Positions 20,616 to 20,923 of a stretch of DNA of 20,923 bases are shown here, piece by piece. A program made the position numbers and the translations under genes. Each line of letters opens with the position of its first letter. Position 1 is the first letter of the stretch. The stretch comes from Chloroflexota bacterium. GTDB taxonomy: Bacteria; Chloroflexota; Dehalococcoidia; Tepidiformales; Tepidiformaceae. The DNA is taken from NCBI GenBank assembly GCA_963169135.1, contig CAUJEQ010000065.1, positions 1 through 20,923 of the forward strand. The letters are read 5' to 3'. The notes under the pieces are model-generated. The model was not told where the DNA came from and did no database searches. It was given only the letters and a program-made list of their open reading frames with translations.

Positions 20616-20923
20616 ATGCTGGTGCATGACGTCCTTGCTCACGCCGTGAAGCTCTATCCGAACAAGGTCGCCCTCATCGACGGCGACGTGCGATACACCT
20701 ACCGGCAAGCGAGCGAGCGCGTGCACCGGCTGGCGGCGGGACTGCTCGGTCTGGGGCTGAAGCCGGGCGACAACATCGGCATCCTGGCCAACAATTCGCA
20801 CCGCTACTGGGAAACCTACTTCGCGGCGAGCGTCGCCGGGACGCCGCTGGCGCCACTGAACATTCGGCTGGCGGCGCACGAACTTGAGTTCATCCTGAAC
20901 GACGGCGACCTCAAGGCCCTCAT
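20616..20923 (+). CDS. acyl-CoA synthetase / AMP-binding ligase (5' part, cut by window edge)
   Basis: First 102 residues of an adenylate-forming enzyme, probably a fatty-acyl-CoA ligase. It has the typical start (VHDVLAHAVKLYPNKVALID then VRYTYRQASERVHRLAAGLL) and the segment GLKPGDNIGILANNSHRYWE, then AGTPLAPLNIRLAAHELEFI, the usual order in long/medium-chain acyl-CoA ligases. The P-loop-like AMP motif and catalytic lysine lie beyond the window, so substrate class cannot be refined. The ATG at 20616 is preceded by a G-rich stretch (about 20604-20608) acting as a weak ribosome site and by a TACAAT -10 candidate. It fits the fatty-acid theme of the thiolase and hot-dog pair. Confidence 0.9.
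   Translation, partial: MLVHDVLAHAVKLYPNKVALIDGDVRYTYRQASERVHRLAAGLLGLGLKPGDNIGILANNSHRYWETYFAASVAGTPLAPLNIRLAAHELEFILNDGDLKAL

Noticed and set aside
1..20923. CRISPR arrays, insertion sequences, attachment sites, tRNA or rRNA genes
   Set aside because: No regularly spaced repeats, transposase motifs, terminal inverted repeats or tRNA-like cloverleaf sequences were found on reading both strands.

Overview
The window is a GC-rich, densely packed stretch of bacterial chromosome. The organism is probably monoderm or related to monoderms: it has a LytR-CpsA-Psr (LCP) cell-wall protein, an RskA-type anti-sigma factor, lipoprotein-like leaders and many GTG starts. Together with the acyl-CoA genes this points to Chloroflexota (Dehalococcoidia or Tepidiforma-like), with Actinomycetota as the alternative. 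That assignment is inference; no rRNA or tRNA gene is present to settle it. I see no CRISPR array, insertion sequence, prophage or tRNA.

Layout. 1-2207 (minus): thiolase (cut at the left edge) and a diacylglycerol/sphingosine kinase-like lipid kinase. 2249-3112 (plus): ApbE flavin transferase, followed by a possible gene remnant. 3382-4916 (minus): an ECF sigma factor and its zinc-finger membrane anti-sigma factor, divergent from an HtrA-type serine protease (5070-6176) that ends in a clear intrinsic terminator. 6250-8608 (plus): a tightly overlapping run of a helical-backbone metal/corrinoid-binding protein, an alpha/beta hydrolase and a NagB-like deaminase. 8699-9634: a hormone-sensitive-lipase-family esterase, convergent with an MFS transporter (minus). 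11000-12426 (minus): a Yip1-family membrane protein and RsmG. 12473-13312 (plus): a GreA-type factor with an unusual helical N-terminal extension resembling an integrase core-binding domain. 13492-13900: two small convergent zinc-ribbon proteins, one of only 39 residues. 13928-14103: an 11-bp perfect inverted repeat carrying outward-facing -35 boxes, then a candidate small structured RNA with its own terminator. 14261-14659: cupredoxin lipoprotein. 14669-17232: LCP protein divergent from NagA. 17239-18125 (minus): a bipartite MaoC/FAS1-like hot-dog pair. 18191-19366: cysteine desulfurase. 19417-20475 (minus): a secreted beta-gamma-crystallin/I36-like protein and a membrane-anchored LuxR-type HTH protein that share a small two-cysteine extracytoplasmic module. 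20616-end: start of an acyl-CoA synthetase.

Themes. Fatty-acid/acyl-CoA metabolism recurs (thiolase, hot-dog pair, acyl-CoA ligase, esterase). Amino-sugar catabolism is represented by NagA and NagB, placed about 7.5 kb apart. Envelope sensing is represented by sigma/anti-sigma with HtrA, by LCP, and by the LuxR/crystallin pair. The most novel-looking items are the LuxR/crystallin pair with its shared module, the inverted-repeat/small-RNA locus at 13.9-14.1 kb, and the extended GreA protein.
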